Assembly (NCBI GenBank): GCA_002452635.1
Contig: DKEU01000175.1
Location: 1 to 24,001, forward strand
Reading direction: 5' to 3'
DNA length: 24,001 nt
DNA from: Desulfovibrionaceae bacterium UBA6814
Lineage (GTDB): Bacteria; Desulfobacterota; Desulfovibrionia; Desulfovibrionales; Desulfovibrionaceae
Positions 7,255 through 14,607 of this stretch are shown piece after piece. The position numbers were made by a program, and so were the translations under genes. Under the pieces are notes generated by a model. That model was not told the DNA's origin, did not search any database, and saw nothing but the letters and a program-made list of their open reading frames with translations. Positions within the stretch are counted from its first letter, which is position 1. The number at the start of each line of letters is the position of its first letter.

Positions 7255-8424
7255 CTAGGGCTGTTTCAGCCAGGCCGCGATCCTGTCGAAACATTCAGTG
7301 ATTTCGGCCTCGTCGCCGCCGAAGGAGAGGCGCAGGTGGTGCTCGCCGCCCGGGCCGAAGGCGCCGCCCGGGATGGTGATGACCCCGGCTTCGCGGATGA
7401 GGCGCTCGGCCACCTCTTGCGATGGGGCGTCGGTGAAGTGGTAGCGGGCCATGATGTAGAACGCGCCCTCGGGTCGGACGTAGGTGAAGTGCGGGGCCAG
7501 GGCGTCCAGCCGGGCGCAGGCCAGGTCGCGGCGGCGGGACAGGGCGGCCACCACGTTCTCGAAGTAGTCCTGCGGTCCCTCCAGGGCGGCCAGGGCCGCG
7601 GCCTGGGCCGGGGTGGGCGCGCAGATGGCGGTGCAGTCGTGCACCTTGAGCATCTGGTCCAGGAGCGGGGCCGCGGCAAAGCAGAACCCCACCCGCCAGC
7701 CGGTGAGGGCGTACCGCTTGGAGAAGCTGTACACCGCCACCACCCGGTCCCGCATGCCCGGCAGGGTGGCCGGACTCAAGGGTTTCGGCCGGCCGTACAC
7801 CAGCGCGTCATACGTTTCGTCCGTGATGAGCGTGACGTTGTGTTTGACGCACAAGTCAGCGGCATAGCGCACGTCGTCATCGGAATACACCCCGCCCGTG
7901 GGGTTGGACGGGTTGCACAGGATCAGGGCGCGGGTGCGGGGGGAGAACGCCTGGGCCAGGGCGTCCCGGTCCAGGGACCAGTCGGGTTTGAGGGGCGCGA
8001 ACACCGGCCTGCCCTCGGCCAGGAGCACCTGCTCCACGTGGGAGGGATAGCAGGGCGCGGGCACGACCACCTCGTCGCCCCGGTCCACCAGGGTGAGCAT
8101 GGCCATGAGCAGGGCTTCCATGGCCCCCACGGTGATGGCGATCTCGGTCTGGGGGTCGGCGGCGAGGCCCTTTTCCCGGGCCAGGAGTGCGGCGCAGGCC
8201 CGGCGCAGGGCCGGATCCCCGGGCTGCAGCGAGTACTTGCCCGTGCCCGGCTCGGCGCGCAGCCGGGCGCAGAGCGCGTCCACCACGTGCGGCGGATTGG
8301 CGAAGGAGGGCACGCCCTGGCCCAGGGACACGCACTGCCTGCCCGAGGCCGCGGCCAGCATGGGCATGAGCTTGGTGGCGGAGATCTTGATGCCCTGGAC
8401 GCGCCCAGAGATGGGAGGGGTCAT
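7255..8424 (-). CDS. Class I/II PLP-dependent aminotransferase
   Basis: This is a fold-type I aminotransferase of 389 residues, moving an amino group between an amino acid and a 2-oxo acid. Family motifs run in order: QGVPSFANPP near the N-terminus, the phosphate-cup region GAMEALLMAMLTLVDRGDEV, CNPSNPTGGVYS, DETYDALVYG, and the PLP-lysine motif YSFSKRYALTGWRVGF (Schiff-base Lys in SFSK). The C-terminal substrate Arg lies in EHHLRLSFGG. Its ATG overlaps the stop codon of the upstream FAD oxidase gene (ATGA, 8424-8421), and GAGGA lies 6 bases ahead, so translation is coupled. It is the last gene of the transporter operon. It groups with AspC/MalY-like class I enzymes, but substrate cannot be read from sequence; the operon suggests it acts on the compound imported. 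Confidence 0.92.
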   Translation of the reverse strand: MTPPISGRVQGIKISATKLMPMLAAASGRQCVSLGQGVPSFANPPHVVDALCARLRAEPGTGKYSLQPGDPALRRACAALLAREKGLAADPQTEIAITVGAMEALLMAMLTLVDRGDEVVVPAPCYPSHVEQVLLAEGRPVFAPLKPDWSLDRDALAQAFSPRTRALILCNPSNPTGGVYSDDDVRYAADLCVKHNVTLITDETYDALVYGRPKPLSPATLPGMRDRVVAVYSFSKRYALTGWRVGFCFAAAPLLDQMLKVHDCTAICAPTPAQAAALAALEGPQDYFENVVAALSRRRDLACARLDALAPHFTYVRPEGAFYIMARYHFTDAPSQEVAERLIREAGVITIPGGAFGPGGEHHLRLSFGGDEAEITECFDRIAAWLKQP

Positions 8425-9815
8425 GCGGGGTCCTCGTCGAAGAGCTTGCCGGGGTTCAGTATCCCGTTGGGATCCAAAGCTTTTTTGATGGCAGTCTGGG
8501 CGCATCGGGAGGCAGGGGACAGCTCCAGGCCCAGGAACCGCTGCTTGGTGAAGCCGATGCCGTGCTCGCCGCTCATGGTGCCGCCCAGCTCCAGGACCCG
8601 CTTGAGCAGGGCGATGGTGCCGGCCTCCACCCGGTCCAGGGTGGAGCGGTCCGGGGCGGTGATGTTCAGGTGGATGTTGCCGTCGCCCGCATGGCCGAAG
8701 GCGTAGACCGTGAAGCCGAACTTCTTCTCGTACCTGGGAAGTTCCGCCACGAACCCGGCGATCTCGGCCAGGGGCAGGACCACGTCCTCGGGCACGTACA
8801 CCGGCCAGGCGTCGTGGATGCGCAGGCTCACCTGGCGGCGCACGTTCCACAGGGTCTCCCGCTCGGCCGGGCCGGTGGCGGGCAAGAGATGCAACGCCCC
8901 GGATTTCTTGCAGACCTCCGAGACCAGGGCCATGTCCGCGTCCGCGGCCTGCTCCGAACCGTCGGTCTCCAGCAGGAGCAGGGAGGCATCCCGGGGCAGG
9001 TCGCCGAAGGGCAGCAGGTCGCCCACCAGGGCCAGGCAGCGGGGGTCCAGGAACTCGCAGGCCGAGGGGCAGCAGCCCCCGGCCATGATTGCCGCCACCC
9101 CGGCCACGGCCTTGTCCAGGCTGGGGAACACCGCCACCTGGGTGCGCACGGCCCGGGGCAGGGGGATGAGTTTCAGGAAAAGCGTGGTGATGACGCCCAG
9201 GGTGCCCTCGCTGCCCACCAAAAGCTGGGTCAGGTCGTAGCCCACCACGCCCTTGCGGGTCCGTGTCCCGCACGTGACGATTTCGCCCGTGGGCAGCACC
9301 GCCGTGAGGCCCAGCACGTAGTTCTTGGTGACCCCGTACTTGACGCAGGCCGGGCCGCCCGCGTTGGTGGCCGCGTTGCCGCCCAGGGTGCTGTCCTTGA
9401 GGCTGGCCGGGTCCGGCGGATAGAACAGGCCGTGCTTCTCGGCCTCGCTGCGCAGGGTGTGGGTGAGCACGCCCGGCCCGGCCACGGCCAGGAGGTTGGC
9501 GGGCTCGACCGTGAGCTCGTCCATGGCCGAGAGGTCCAGCACCACCCCGCCGTGGAAGGCCAGGGCCCCGCCGGCCAGGCCGGTGCCCGTGCCGCGTGGG
9601 GTCACCGGGAAGCGCCGGGCGTTGGCCAGCCTGAGCAGGGCCGAAACCTGCTCCGCGCTGGCGGGCCGCACCACGGCCTCGGGCCGGCGGCGTTCGGTGG
9701 TGGCGTCCGCGGACGCGGCGTCCAGGTCCGCGGCCGTGGTCAGCACGGCCGAGCCGCCCACGGCCGCGCGGATCTCGTCGAGCAGGGCGGGGGTCAGGGG
9801 GCTGAAGCGGGGCAT
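8421..9815 (-). CDS. FAD-linked 2-hydroxyacid oxidase/dehydrogenase, GlcD / D-lactate dehydrogenase type
   Basis: This is a vanillyl-alcohol-oxidase-type flavoprotein of 464 residues, the normal length for GlcD and D-lactate dehydrogenases. It oxidises a 2-hydroxy acid to a 2-oxo acid. The FAD-binding domain shows VTPRGTGTGLAGGALA, YPPDPASLKDSTLGGNAATN, GGPACVKYGVTKNYVLG and LLVGSEGTLGVIT. The C-terminal substrate domain shows YAFGHAGDGNIHLN and SGEHGIGFTKQ, with the family's conserved His and Glu residues. The ATG at 9815 follows GGGAG located in the end of the upstream permease gene, 3 bases away. No Fe-S partner (GlcF/LldE-like) or GlcE is in the operon, so electrons must pass to an acceptor coded elsewhere. 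Glycolate, lactate or a longer 2-hydroxy acid are all possible substrates. Confidence 0.92.
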   Translation of the reverse strand: MPRFSPLTPALLDEIRAAVGGSAVLTTAADLDAASADATTERRRPEAVVRPASAEQVSALLRLANARRFPVTPRGTGTGLAGGALAFHGGVVLDLSAMDELTVEPANLLAVAGPGVLTHTLRSEAEKHGLFYPPDPASLKDSTLGGNAATNAGGPACVKYGVTKNYVLGLTAVLPTGEIVTCGTRTRKGVVGYDLTQLLVGSEGTLGVITTLFLKLIPLPRAVRTQVAVFPSLDKAVAGVAAIMAGGCCPSACEFLDPRCLALVGDLLPFGDLPRDASLLLLETDGSEQAADADMALVSEVCKKSGALHLLPATGPAERETLWNVRRQVSLRIHDAWPVYVPEDVVLPLAEIAGFVAELPRYEKKFGFTVYAFGHAGDGNIHLNITAPDRSTLDRVEAGTIALLKRVLELGGTMSGEHGIGFTKQRFLGLELSPASRCAQTAIKKALDPNGILNPGKLFDEDPA

Positions 9816-9818
9816 GGG

Positions 9819-10568
9819 CTACTCCCGACGGCGTTCGAACCCGGGCAGGGACAGCCGGTCCTCCACCCAGCCCAGGATGAAGGTGGCCAGGGTCACCAGC
9901 AGCAGATAGTACACGCCCACGGTGAAGAACACCTCGGTATTGCGCCAGGTGGATTTGGCGATGCCCCGGGCCATGCCCGTGAGCTCGTTCACCGTGACCA
10001 CCGAGGCCAGGGACGAGTACTTGATGAGGTAGACGATCTCGTTGCCGCAGCCGGGCAGGGCGCGGCGCACGGCCTGGGGCAGCACCACGTGCAGCACGGT
10101 CTGCATGGGGCTCATGCCCAGGGCCTGGGCGGCCTTGATCTGGCCGGTGCGGATGGACATGAGCCCGCCCCGCACGTACTCCGAGTGGTAGGCCCCGCTG
10201 CACAGGGAGAAGCCCAGGATGGCCGCGCCCATGGGCGAGAGCACCAGGAGCCGGGGCACCCAGGCCAGGTGCAGGGCGTTCAGCACGCCCATGACCGGGC
10301 CCAGGCTCTCGATGAACAGGCAGATCTGGGGCAGTCCGAAATACCAGCAGAAGAGCTGCACCACCAGCGGGGTGCCGCGGAAGAACGAGACGTAGCCGTT
10401 GGCCAGGCGCTGCGCGGGCCGCGGGCCGTAGACCCGCAGCACGCCCACCACGATGCCGGTGAACAGGCCGAGCAGGGCCGAGGGCACGGCCAGCTGCACC
10501 GTGGCCCAGAATCCCAGGTTCAGGCCCGGGATGACCTGCTCGGTTACGAAGCTCCAGGTGTCGTCCAT
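9819..10568 (-). CDS. Polar amino acid ABC transporter permease (second of two)
   Basis: This is an inner-membrane permease of the His/Glu/Gln/Arg/opine family, 249 residues. It has several hydrophobic segments and the typical N-terminal block NGYVSFFRGTPLVVQLFCWY. The EAA loop that contacts the ATPase is visible as GQIKAAQALGMSPMQTVLHV followed by VLPQAVRRALPGCGNE. The ATG at 10568 shares one base with the stop codon of the ATPase gene (TAATG), so the two are translationally coupled. It would form a heterodimer with the product of 11346-12038. Substrate cannot be read directly; the family suggests an amino acid or related zwitterion. Confidence 0.92.
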   Translation of the reverse strand: MDDTWSFVTEQVIPGLNLGFWATVQLAVPSALLGLFTGIVVGVLRVYGPRPAQRLANGYVSFFRGTPLVVQLFCWYFGLPQICLFIESLGPVMGVLNALHLAWVPRLLVLSPMGAAILGFSLCSGAYHSEYVRGGLMSIRTGQIKAAQALGMSPMQTVLHVVLPQAVRRALPGCGNEIVYLIKYSSLASVVTVNELTGMARGIAKSTWRNTEVFFTVGVYYLLLVTLATFILGWVEDRLSLPGFERRRE

Positions 10569-11335
10569 TATTGCCCCGCGTCTCCGGCCAGTTCCGAGAG
10601 CTTGGCGCAGAAGGCCTGGGTGCGGGAGCAGCAGTCCTTGCCCAGCAGTTCGGCCGGGGAGCCGTGCTCCACGATGCGGCCCTTCTCCATGAACAGGAAC
10701 TCGTCGGCCAGGGATGCCGAGAAGCTGATCTGGTGGGTGGCCATGATCATGGTGATGCCGGCCTGGGCCAGGTCCTTGATGACCGTGAGCACCTCGCCGA
10801 TGAGCTCCGGGTCCAGGGCGCTGGTGGGCTCGTCCAGGAGCAGGACTTTCGGGTCCATGGCCAGGGCGCGGGCGATGGACACCCGCTGCTTCTGGCCGCC
10901 CGAGAGCTGGGCCGGGTAGAGGTCGGCCTTGCCCGCCAGGCCCACCCGGGCCAGTTCGGCCATGGCCCGCTCGGTGGCCGCGGCCTTGGCCATGCCCTTC
11001 ACCTTGAGCAGGGCGATGCGCACGTTCTCCAGGGCGTTCAGGTGGTCGAACAGGTTGAAATCCTGGAAGATCATCCCCACTTCCTGGCGGTAGGCCGACA
11101 GCTCGCGGCGGCTCTTGGGGTTGATCTGGCGGCCGTCCAGCCACACCCGCCCCTGGTCCGGGGGGATGAGGTAGTTGATGCATTGCAGGAGCGTGCTCTT
11201 GCCGCCGCCCGAGGGGCCCACCAGGACCTTGAGCGTGCCCCGGCGCTGGGTGAAGGTGGCGTCCTGCAGCACGGGCTTGTTGCCGAAGGCCTTGGACAGG
11301 CCCTCGACCTTGAGGATGATGTCGGAGTCGTTCAT
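10568..11335 (-). CDS. Amino acid ABC transporter ATP-binding protein, GlnQ/HisP-like
   Basis: This cytoplasmic ATPase powers the transporter. It is 255 residues, typical for the GlnQ group. Motifs: Walker A GPSGGGKS (40-47), Q-loop IFQDFNLFDHL (about 89-99), ABC signature LSGGQKQR (144-151), Walker B LLLDEP (165-170), D-loop SALDPE and switch His in MATHQISFS. The ATG at 11335 follows GAGGA with good spacing, and the ribosome site overlaps the stop codon of the upstream permease, 10 bases away. Its C-terminal tail (KDCCSRTQAFCAKL) replaces the FF-motif tail common in GlnQ and carries three Cys residues; I attach no function to this. Confidence 0.95.
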   Translation of the reverse strand: MNDSDIILKVEGLSKAFGNKPVLQDATFTQRRGTLKVLVGPSGGGKSTLLQCINYLIPPDQGRVWLDGRQINPKSRRELSAYRQEVGMIFQDFNLFDHLNALENVRIALLKVKGMAKAAATERAMAELARVGLAGKADLYPAQLSGGQKQRVSIARALAMDPKVLLLDEPTSALDPELIGEVLTVIKDLAQAGITMIMATHQISFSASLADEFLFMEKGRIVEHGSPAELLGKDCCSRTQAFCAKLSELAGDAGQ

Positions 11336-11345
11336 GCGCGATCCT

Positions 11346-12038
11346 CTAGTGCGAATAGCCCGGGATGCGGACCTTCTTTTCCAAGGCCAGCAGGGCCTTC
11401 ACGCCCACCCAGGTGAGGGCGAAGAAGATGATGCCGGCCAGGATGGACAGGGGCAGGGGCTGGTGCGTGGTGGAGGCCACCGCCCGGGTCCGGGCCATGA
11501 CTTCCATGACCCCCACCGAGAAGGCCAGGGCCGAGTCCTTGAGCAGGATGGAGTATTCGTTGGACCAGCCCGGGATGGACAGGCGCAGGGCCTGGGGCAG
11601 GATGATGGTGGTGATGGCGGTGGCGTCGCTCATGCCCAGGGCGCGGGCGGCCTTGAACTGGCCCGCGGGCAGGGAGAGGATGGCGCCCCGGAAGATTTGC
11701 GACTGGTACGCCGCGCTGGTCAGCCCCAGGACCAGCACCGCGGCCAGGAAGGGGCTCTCCAGGTGGGCCCAGCCGAGCCAGGGGATGCTGGAGGCCCAGG
11801 CCAGGATGCCGAAGTAGAACAGGTAGAGCTGCACCAGGATGGGCACTCCGCGGAAGGCCCAGACGTAGATCTGGACCACGCGGCGCACGGGCTTGCACCC
11901 GTAGACCTGGCCCACGGCCAGGGGCACTCCCAGCATGAGGCCCACCAGCATGGCTCCCACGATGAGCACGGCATTGACCCAGGCCCCGGAGAGCATGAAG
12001 GGCAGGGCTTCCCAGATGGCGGTGAGGATATCAGGCAC
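11346..12038 (-). CDS. Polar amino acid ABC transporter permease (first of two)
   Basis: This is an inner-membrane permease of 230 residues read from GTG 12038; the best upstream purine run is GAGAAAG, and no better in-frame ATG is present. Typical blocks are YVWAFRGVPILVQLYLFYFG (family motif FRGTPxxVQ) and the ATPase-contacting loop GQFKAARALGMSDATAITTI followed by ILPQALRLSIPGWSNE. It is separated from the binding-protein gene by a 100-base gap with a strong hairpin, which fits the usual higher expression of the binding protein. It pairs with the second permease, encoded on the other side of the ATPase gene. Confidence 0.93.
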   Translation of the reverse strand: MPDILTAIWEALPFMLSGAWVNAVLIVGAMLVGLMLGVPLAVGQVYGCKPVRRVVQIYVWAFRGVPILVQLYLFYFGILAWASSIPWLGWAHLESPFLAAVLVLGLTSAAYQSQIFRGAILSLPAGQFKAARALGMSDATAITTIILPQALRLSIPGWSNEYSILLKDSALAFSVGVMEVMARTRAVASTTHQPLPLSILAGIIFFALTWVGVKALLALEKKVRIPGYSH

Positions 12039-12068
12039 GGTCTTTCTCGGGGTCCCTTAAAACGGACC

Positions 12069-12121
12069 AGAGGCCCGAAGGTTCCGTCCGGTGCTCCGGG
12101 GCCGGAACCTTGCGGGCCTCT
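12069..12121 (-). terminator. Long hairpin between binding-protein and permease genes (attenuator or mRNA 3'-end stabiliser)
   Basis: Bases 12069-12086 (AGAGGCCCG then AAGGTTCCG) pair with 12103-12121 (CGGAACCTT, an unpaired G, then CGGGCCTCT): 18 base pairs with a single bulge. The 16-base loop can itself close through CCGG (12088-12091) with CCGG (12096-12099). On the minus transcript the stem is followed within a few bases by only a short TTTT run, so it is probably a partial terminator. Such stems after binding-protein genes are known to limit read-through and protect the upstream message from 3' decay. Confidence 0.7.
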
Positions 12122-12138
12122 GACCGTCGGAATCGGGA

Positions 12139-12885
12139 CTAGTCCACGTCGTACTTCTTCTTGAGTTCCTTCCAGAAGGGGTCCTTCATGAGCATCTCCA
12201 GGCCCTTGTTCAGGGTCTGCAAGAGCTCCTTGTCGTCCTTGCGCACGGCGTAGGCGTAGTTCTCGGGCGCGGCGTCGAAGGTGCCGGCCACCTTGAAGCC
12301 GGGCTTCTTCAGCATGTCCTTGGCGATGGTGGAGTCCATGCCCGAGCCGACGATGCGGCCGGTGGGCAGGTCGGCCATGGACAGGTCGGTGGAGTCGTAC
12401 TCCACGTTCTCGAACTTGTAGCCGGGCTCGGCGGCCAGCTTCTTGAGCAGGGCGTTGGTCACGGTGCCGCGCTGGGTGCCGATCTTCGCGCCGGACTTGA
12501 GCAGCTCGGCCAGGGACATCTTGTTGTCGGCCTTGACCACCAGCACCTGGGTCACGGTGTAGTAGGGGATGGTGAAGTTGACGATCTTGGCCCGCTCGGC
12601 GGTGGCGCTCATGCCCGAGGCGATGCAGTCGATCTTCTTGGCGGTCAGGGCCGGGATGATGGCGTCCCACTCGATGGGCTGGTGCTTGACCTTGAAGCCC
12701 ATCTTCTTGCCGATCCACTCGATGGCCTCCACGTCGAAGCCCACGGTCTTGCCGTCCTTGTCCACGTAGGCGTAGGGCGGGAAGCCGCCGCCGTCGATGC
12801 CGTTGACGATGGTCTTTTCCGACGCCAGCGCGGTGCCGGCGGCCAGCAGGAAGACTGCCAGGGCCAGGAGAAGAATGCGTTTCAT
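12139..12885 (-). CDS. Periplasmic amino acid-binding protein of the ABC transporter (SBP_bac_3)
   Basis: This is the extracytoplasmic ligand receptor of the transporter, 248 residues including a signal peptide. ATG 12885 follows AAGGAG with a 9-base spacer; a longer in-frame reading has no such site. The signal peptide is MKRILLLALAVFLLAAGTALA, with cleavage probably after ALA. Family-3 binding-protein features: FPPYAYVDKDGKTVGFDVEA near the mature N-terminus, WDAIIPALTAKKIDCIASGM, SATAERAKIVNFTIPYY, and GTQRGTVTN in the second lobe. The Arg in TAERAK is the usual ligand-carboxylate contact, supporting an amino acid or related carboxylate as ligand. It is the first gene of the operon, diverging from the HD-GYP gene across 237 bases. 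Confidence 0.93.
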   Translation of the reverse strand: MKRILLLALAVFLLAAGTALASEKTIVNGIDGGGFPPYAYVDKDGKTVGFDVEAIEWIGKKMGFKVKHQPIEWDAIIPALTAKKIDCIASGMSATAERAKIVNFTIPYYTVTQVLVVKADNKMSLAELLKSGAKIGTQRGTVTNALLKKLAAEPGYKFENVEYDSTDLSMADLPTGRIVGSGMDSTIAKDMLKKPGFKVAGTFDAAPENYAYAVRKDDKELLQTLNKGLEMLMKDPFWKELKKKYDVD

Positions 12886-12959
12886 GACCAGCCACTCCTT
12901 GATTCGTTGGTATGTGGGCATGGAGCCGGGAAATCTGCGGCGCTGCCGCACCGTCCAGG

Positions 12960-12988
12960 GCTGTAACAGACCGGGAGGAGGCGGGCAA
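12960..12988 (-). promoter_or_regulatory. Weak candidate promoter for the transporter operon
   Basis: On the minus strand TTGCCC (12988-12983), a 17-base spacer and TACAGC (12965-12960) make a possible sigma-70 promoter about 75 bases before the binding-protein start. The match is modest. The rest of the 237-base divergent region (12886-13122) holds an AT-rich stretch near 13060-13075 (GTGAAAAAAATAACATG), which could serve the rightward HD-GYP gene, but I see no clear -35 there. Confidence 0.3.
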
Positions 12989-13122
12989 GTGGCAAGCCCC
13001 GGCATGTGCCCGTTTGCGCAAGCCGGCGGGCAGGGCGGGGGGTATTCGCCGGCAATTCGTGAAAAAAATAACATGATGCCGGTTGGGCGGGGATGCGCTT
13101 TTCAAACCGCGGCAGTGGAGAT

Positions 13123-14466
13123 ATGAAGAAAGCTGCGGTTCAGACCGCAGGATACGAGCCGGCCATGCACGCCACCTCTTCTTCTCCCCACGACCCGTCC
13201 GGCAATGACGTCCGGGTCAACCTCATCGACCTTCTGGGCAGCCTGTCCGGGGCCATGGACCTGGTGAGCCCGGCGGTGGTGGACCACCACAAGCGGGTGG
13301 CCTACCTGGCCGTGCGCCTGGGCGCCCAGCTGGGCCTGCCCCGGGCCGACGTGGACGACCTGCTCCTGGCCGGGCTGGTGCACGACATCGGGGCCTTCCA
13401 CGACTCCCTGGAGGCCCGGCTGGATACCCTGCGCTTCGAGACCGACCAGGTGTTCCACGCCGAGGCCGGCTACCGCCTGCTCCTCAAGTTCCCGGGCTTC
13501 ACCCGCATCGCCCGGGTGGTGCGCTGGCACCACACCAAGTTCGCGGACACCCAGTCCCTGGACGAGGATCCCCAGGTGCTGCGCCTGGCCGGGGTCATCC
13601 ACCTGGCCGACCGGGTGGACGCCTCCTGCCGCCGGGGCCGGCCATCGTCCGTCCAGGTCCCGCAGATCCTGGAGCGGGTGGAGGAAAAGGCGGGCCGCTC
13701 CTTCGATCCCGGGCAGGTGGAGGCCCTGCGCAGCCTGGCCGGGTTCGCGGGCCTGTGGCAGGACCTGGACTCCCCGGACCTGTTCGCCATCCTGCGCGGC
13801 CTGGGGGCCAACGCAGGCCGCATCCTGGGCCTGACCGAACTCTCCGCCTTCACCGCCCTGTTCTCCCAGGTCATCGACTTCCGCAGCCGCTTCACCTCCA
13901 CCCATTCCCGGGGGGTGGCGGCCACGGCCGTGGCCCTGTGCAAGGTGGTGGGCTTCGACGAGCAGGCGTGCGAACTCATGCGCGTGGCCGGGGACCTGCA
14001 CGACCTGGGCAAGCTGGCCGTGCCCACCAGCATCCTGGAGAAGCCGGACAAGCTCACCGACGAGGAGTACGCCCGGGTCATGGAGCACGCGGGCCACACC
14101 CACGCGGTGCTGGGGGAGGTGCGCGGCCTGGAGGTGGTCAAGACCTGGGCCGCCTCCCACCACGAGCGCCTGGACGGCAAGGGCTACCCCTTCCACCTGG
14201 ACAAGGCGAGAATGGATCTGGGAGCCCGGATCATGGCCGTGGCCGACGTGTTCACCGCCCTCACCGAGGATAGGCCCTACCGGCCGGGCATGACCCGGGA
14301 GCAGGCCCTGTCCGTGCTGCGGGACATGGCCCGCGAGGGCTCCCTGGATTCCGGGGTGGTGGGTCTCCTGGTCGAGGAGTTCGATGCGGTCAACGCCCTG
14401 CGCCAGCAGGCCCAGGACCAGGCCCGGGCCGAGTTCGAGAATTTCGCCCAGGCCGGTGGGATCTGA
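13123..14466 (+). CDS. Tandem HD-domain protein with C-terminal HD-GYP phosphodiesterase domain
   Basis: HD-GYP domains hydrolyse cyclic di-GMP in the cytoplasm. From ATG 13123 the protein has 447 residues; GTGGAG lies only 2 bases ahead, and starts at 13093 or 13165 are possible. The C-terminal domain has a near-complete HD-GYP signature: STHSRGVAATAV, HDLGKLAVP (His293-Asp294), HHERLDGKGYPF (from 346) and DVFTALTEDRPYRPG. The N-terminal half has a second, diverged HD domain: DHHKRVAYLAVRLG, LVHDIGAF and VVRWHHTKF, without a GYP motif. No receiver, PAS or membrane segment is seen, so the N-terminal HD may be the regulatory or dimer part. Activity on cyclic di-GMP is likely since the metal and GYP residues are intact. 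The spelling GYPFHL with the DKARMDLGARI insert is normal variation. Confidence 0.88.
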   Translation: MKKAAVQTAGYEPAMHATSSSPHDPSGNDVRVNLIDLLGSLSGAMDLVSPAVVDHHKRVAYLAVRLGAQLGLPRADVDDLLLAGLVHDIGAFHDSLEARLDTLRFETDQVFHAEAGYRLLLKFPGFTRIARVVRWHHTKFADTQSLDEDPQVLRLAGVIHLADRVDASCRRGRPSSVQVPQILERVEEKAGRSFDPGQVEALRSLAGFAGLWQDLDSPDLFAILRGLGANAGRILGLTELSAFTALFSQVIDFRSRFTSTHSRGVAATAVALCKVVGFDEQACELMRVAGDLHDLGKLAVPTSILEKPDKLTDEEYARVMEHAGHTHAVLGEVRGLEVVKTWAASHHERLDGKGYPFHLDKARMDLGARIMAVADVFTALTEDRPYRPGMTREQALSVLRDMAREGSLDSGVVGLLVEEFDAVNALRQQAQDQARAEFENFAQAGGI

Positions 14467-14495
14467 CCCCGGCTCCTCCCCCTGTTTTTCCGTTC

Positions 14496-14524
14496 TTGCC
14501 GTCCCGGCCGCTTGGCCGTATAGT
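14496..14524 (+). promoter_or_regulatory. Sigma-70-type promoter for the EndoQ-helicase gene
   Basis: TTGCCG at 14496-14501, an exact 17-base spacer and TATAGT at 14519-14524 match a vegetative promoter well (four of six and five of six to consensus). It lies in the 141-base gap after the HD-GYP stop and 84 bases before the next start codon. The same TATAGT -10 sequence occurs upstream of the rRNA methyltransferase gene. An imperfect inverted repeat (CCCGGAA ... TTCCGGG) lies just downstream in the leader, about 14527-14557. Confidence 0.6.
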
Positions 14525-14607
14525 CCCCCGGAACCGTGATTTACCGGGATTTCCGGGCAGTTTAGCGCACGACCGCACGCCTGCCGCACCTTAAGCCGAC
14601 ACAGCGC

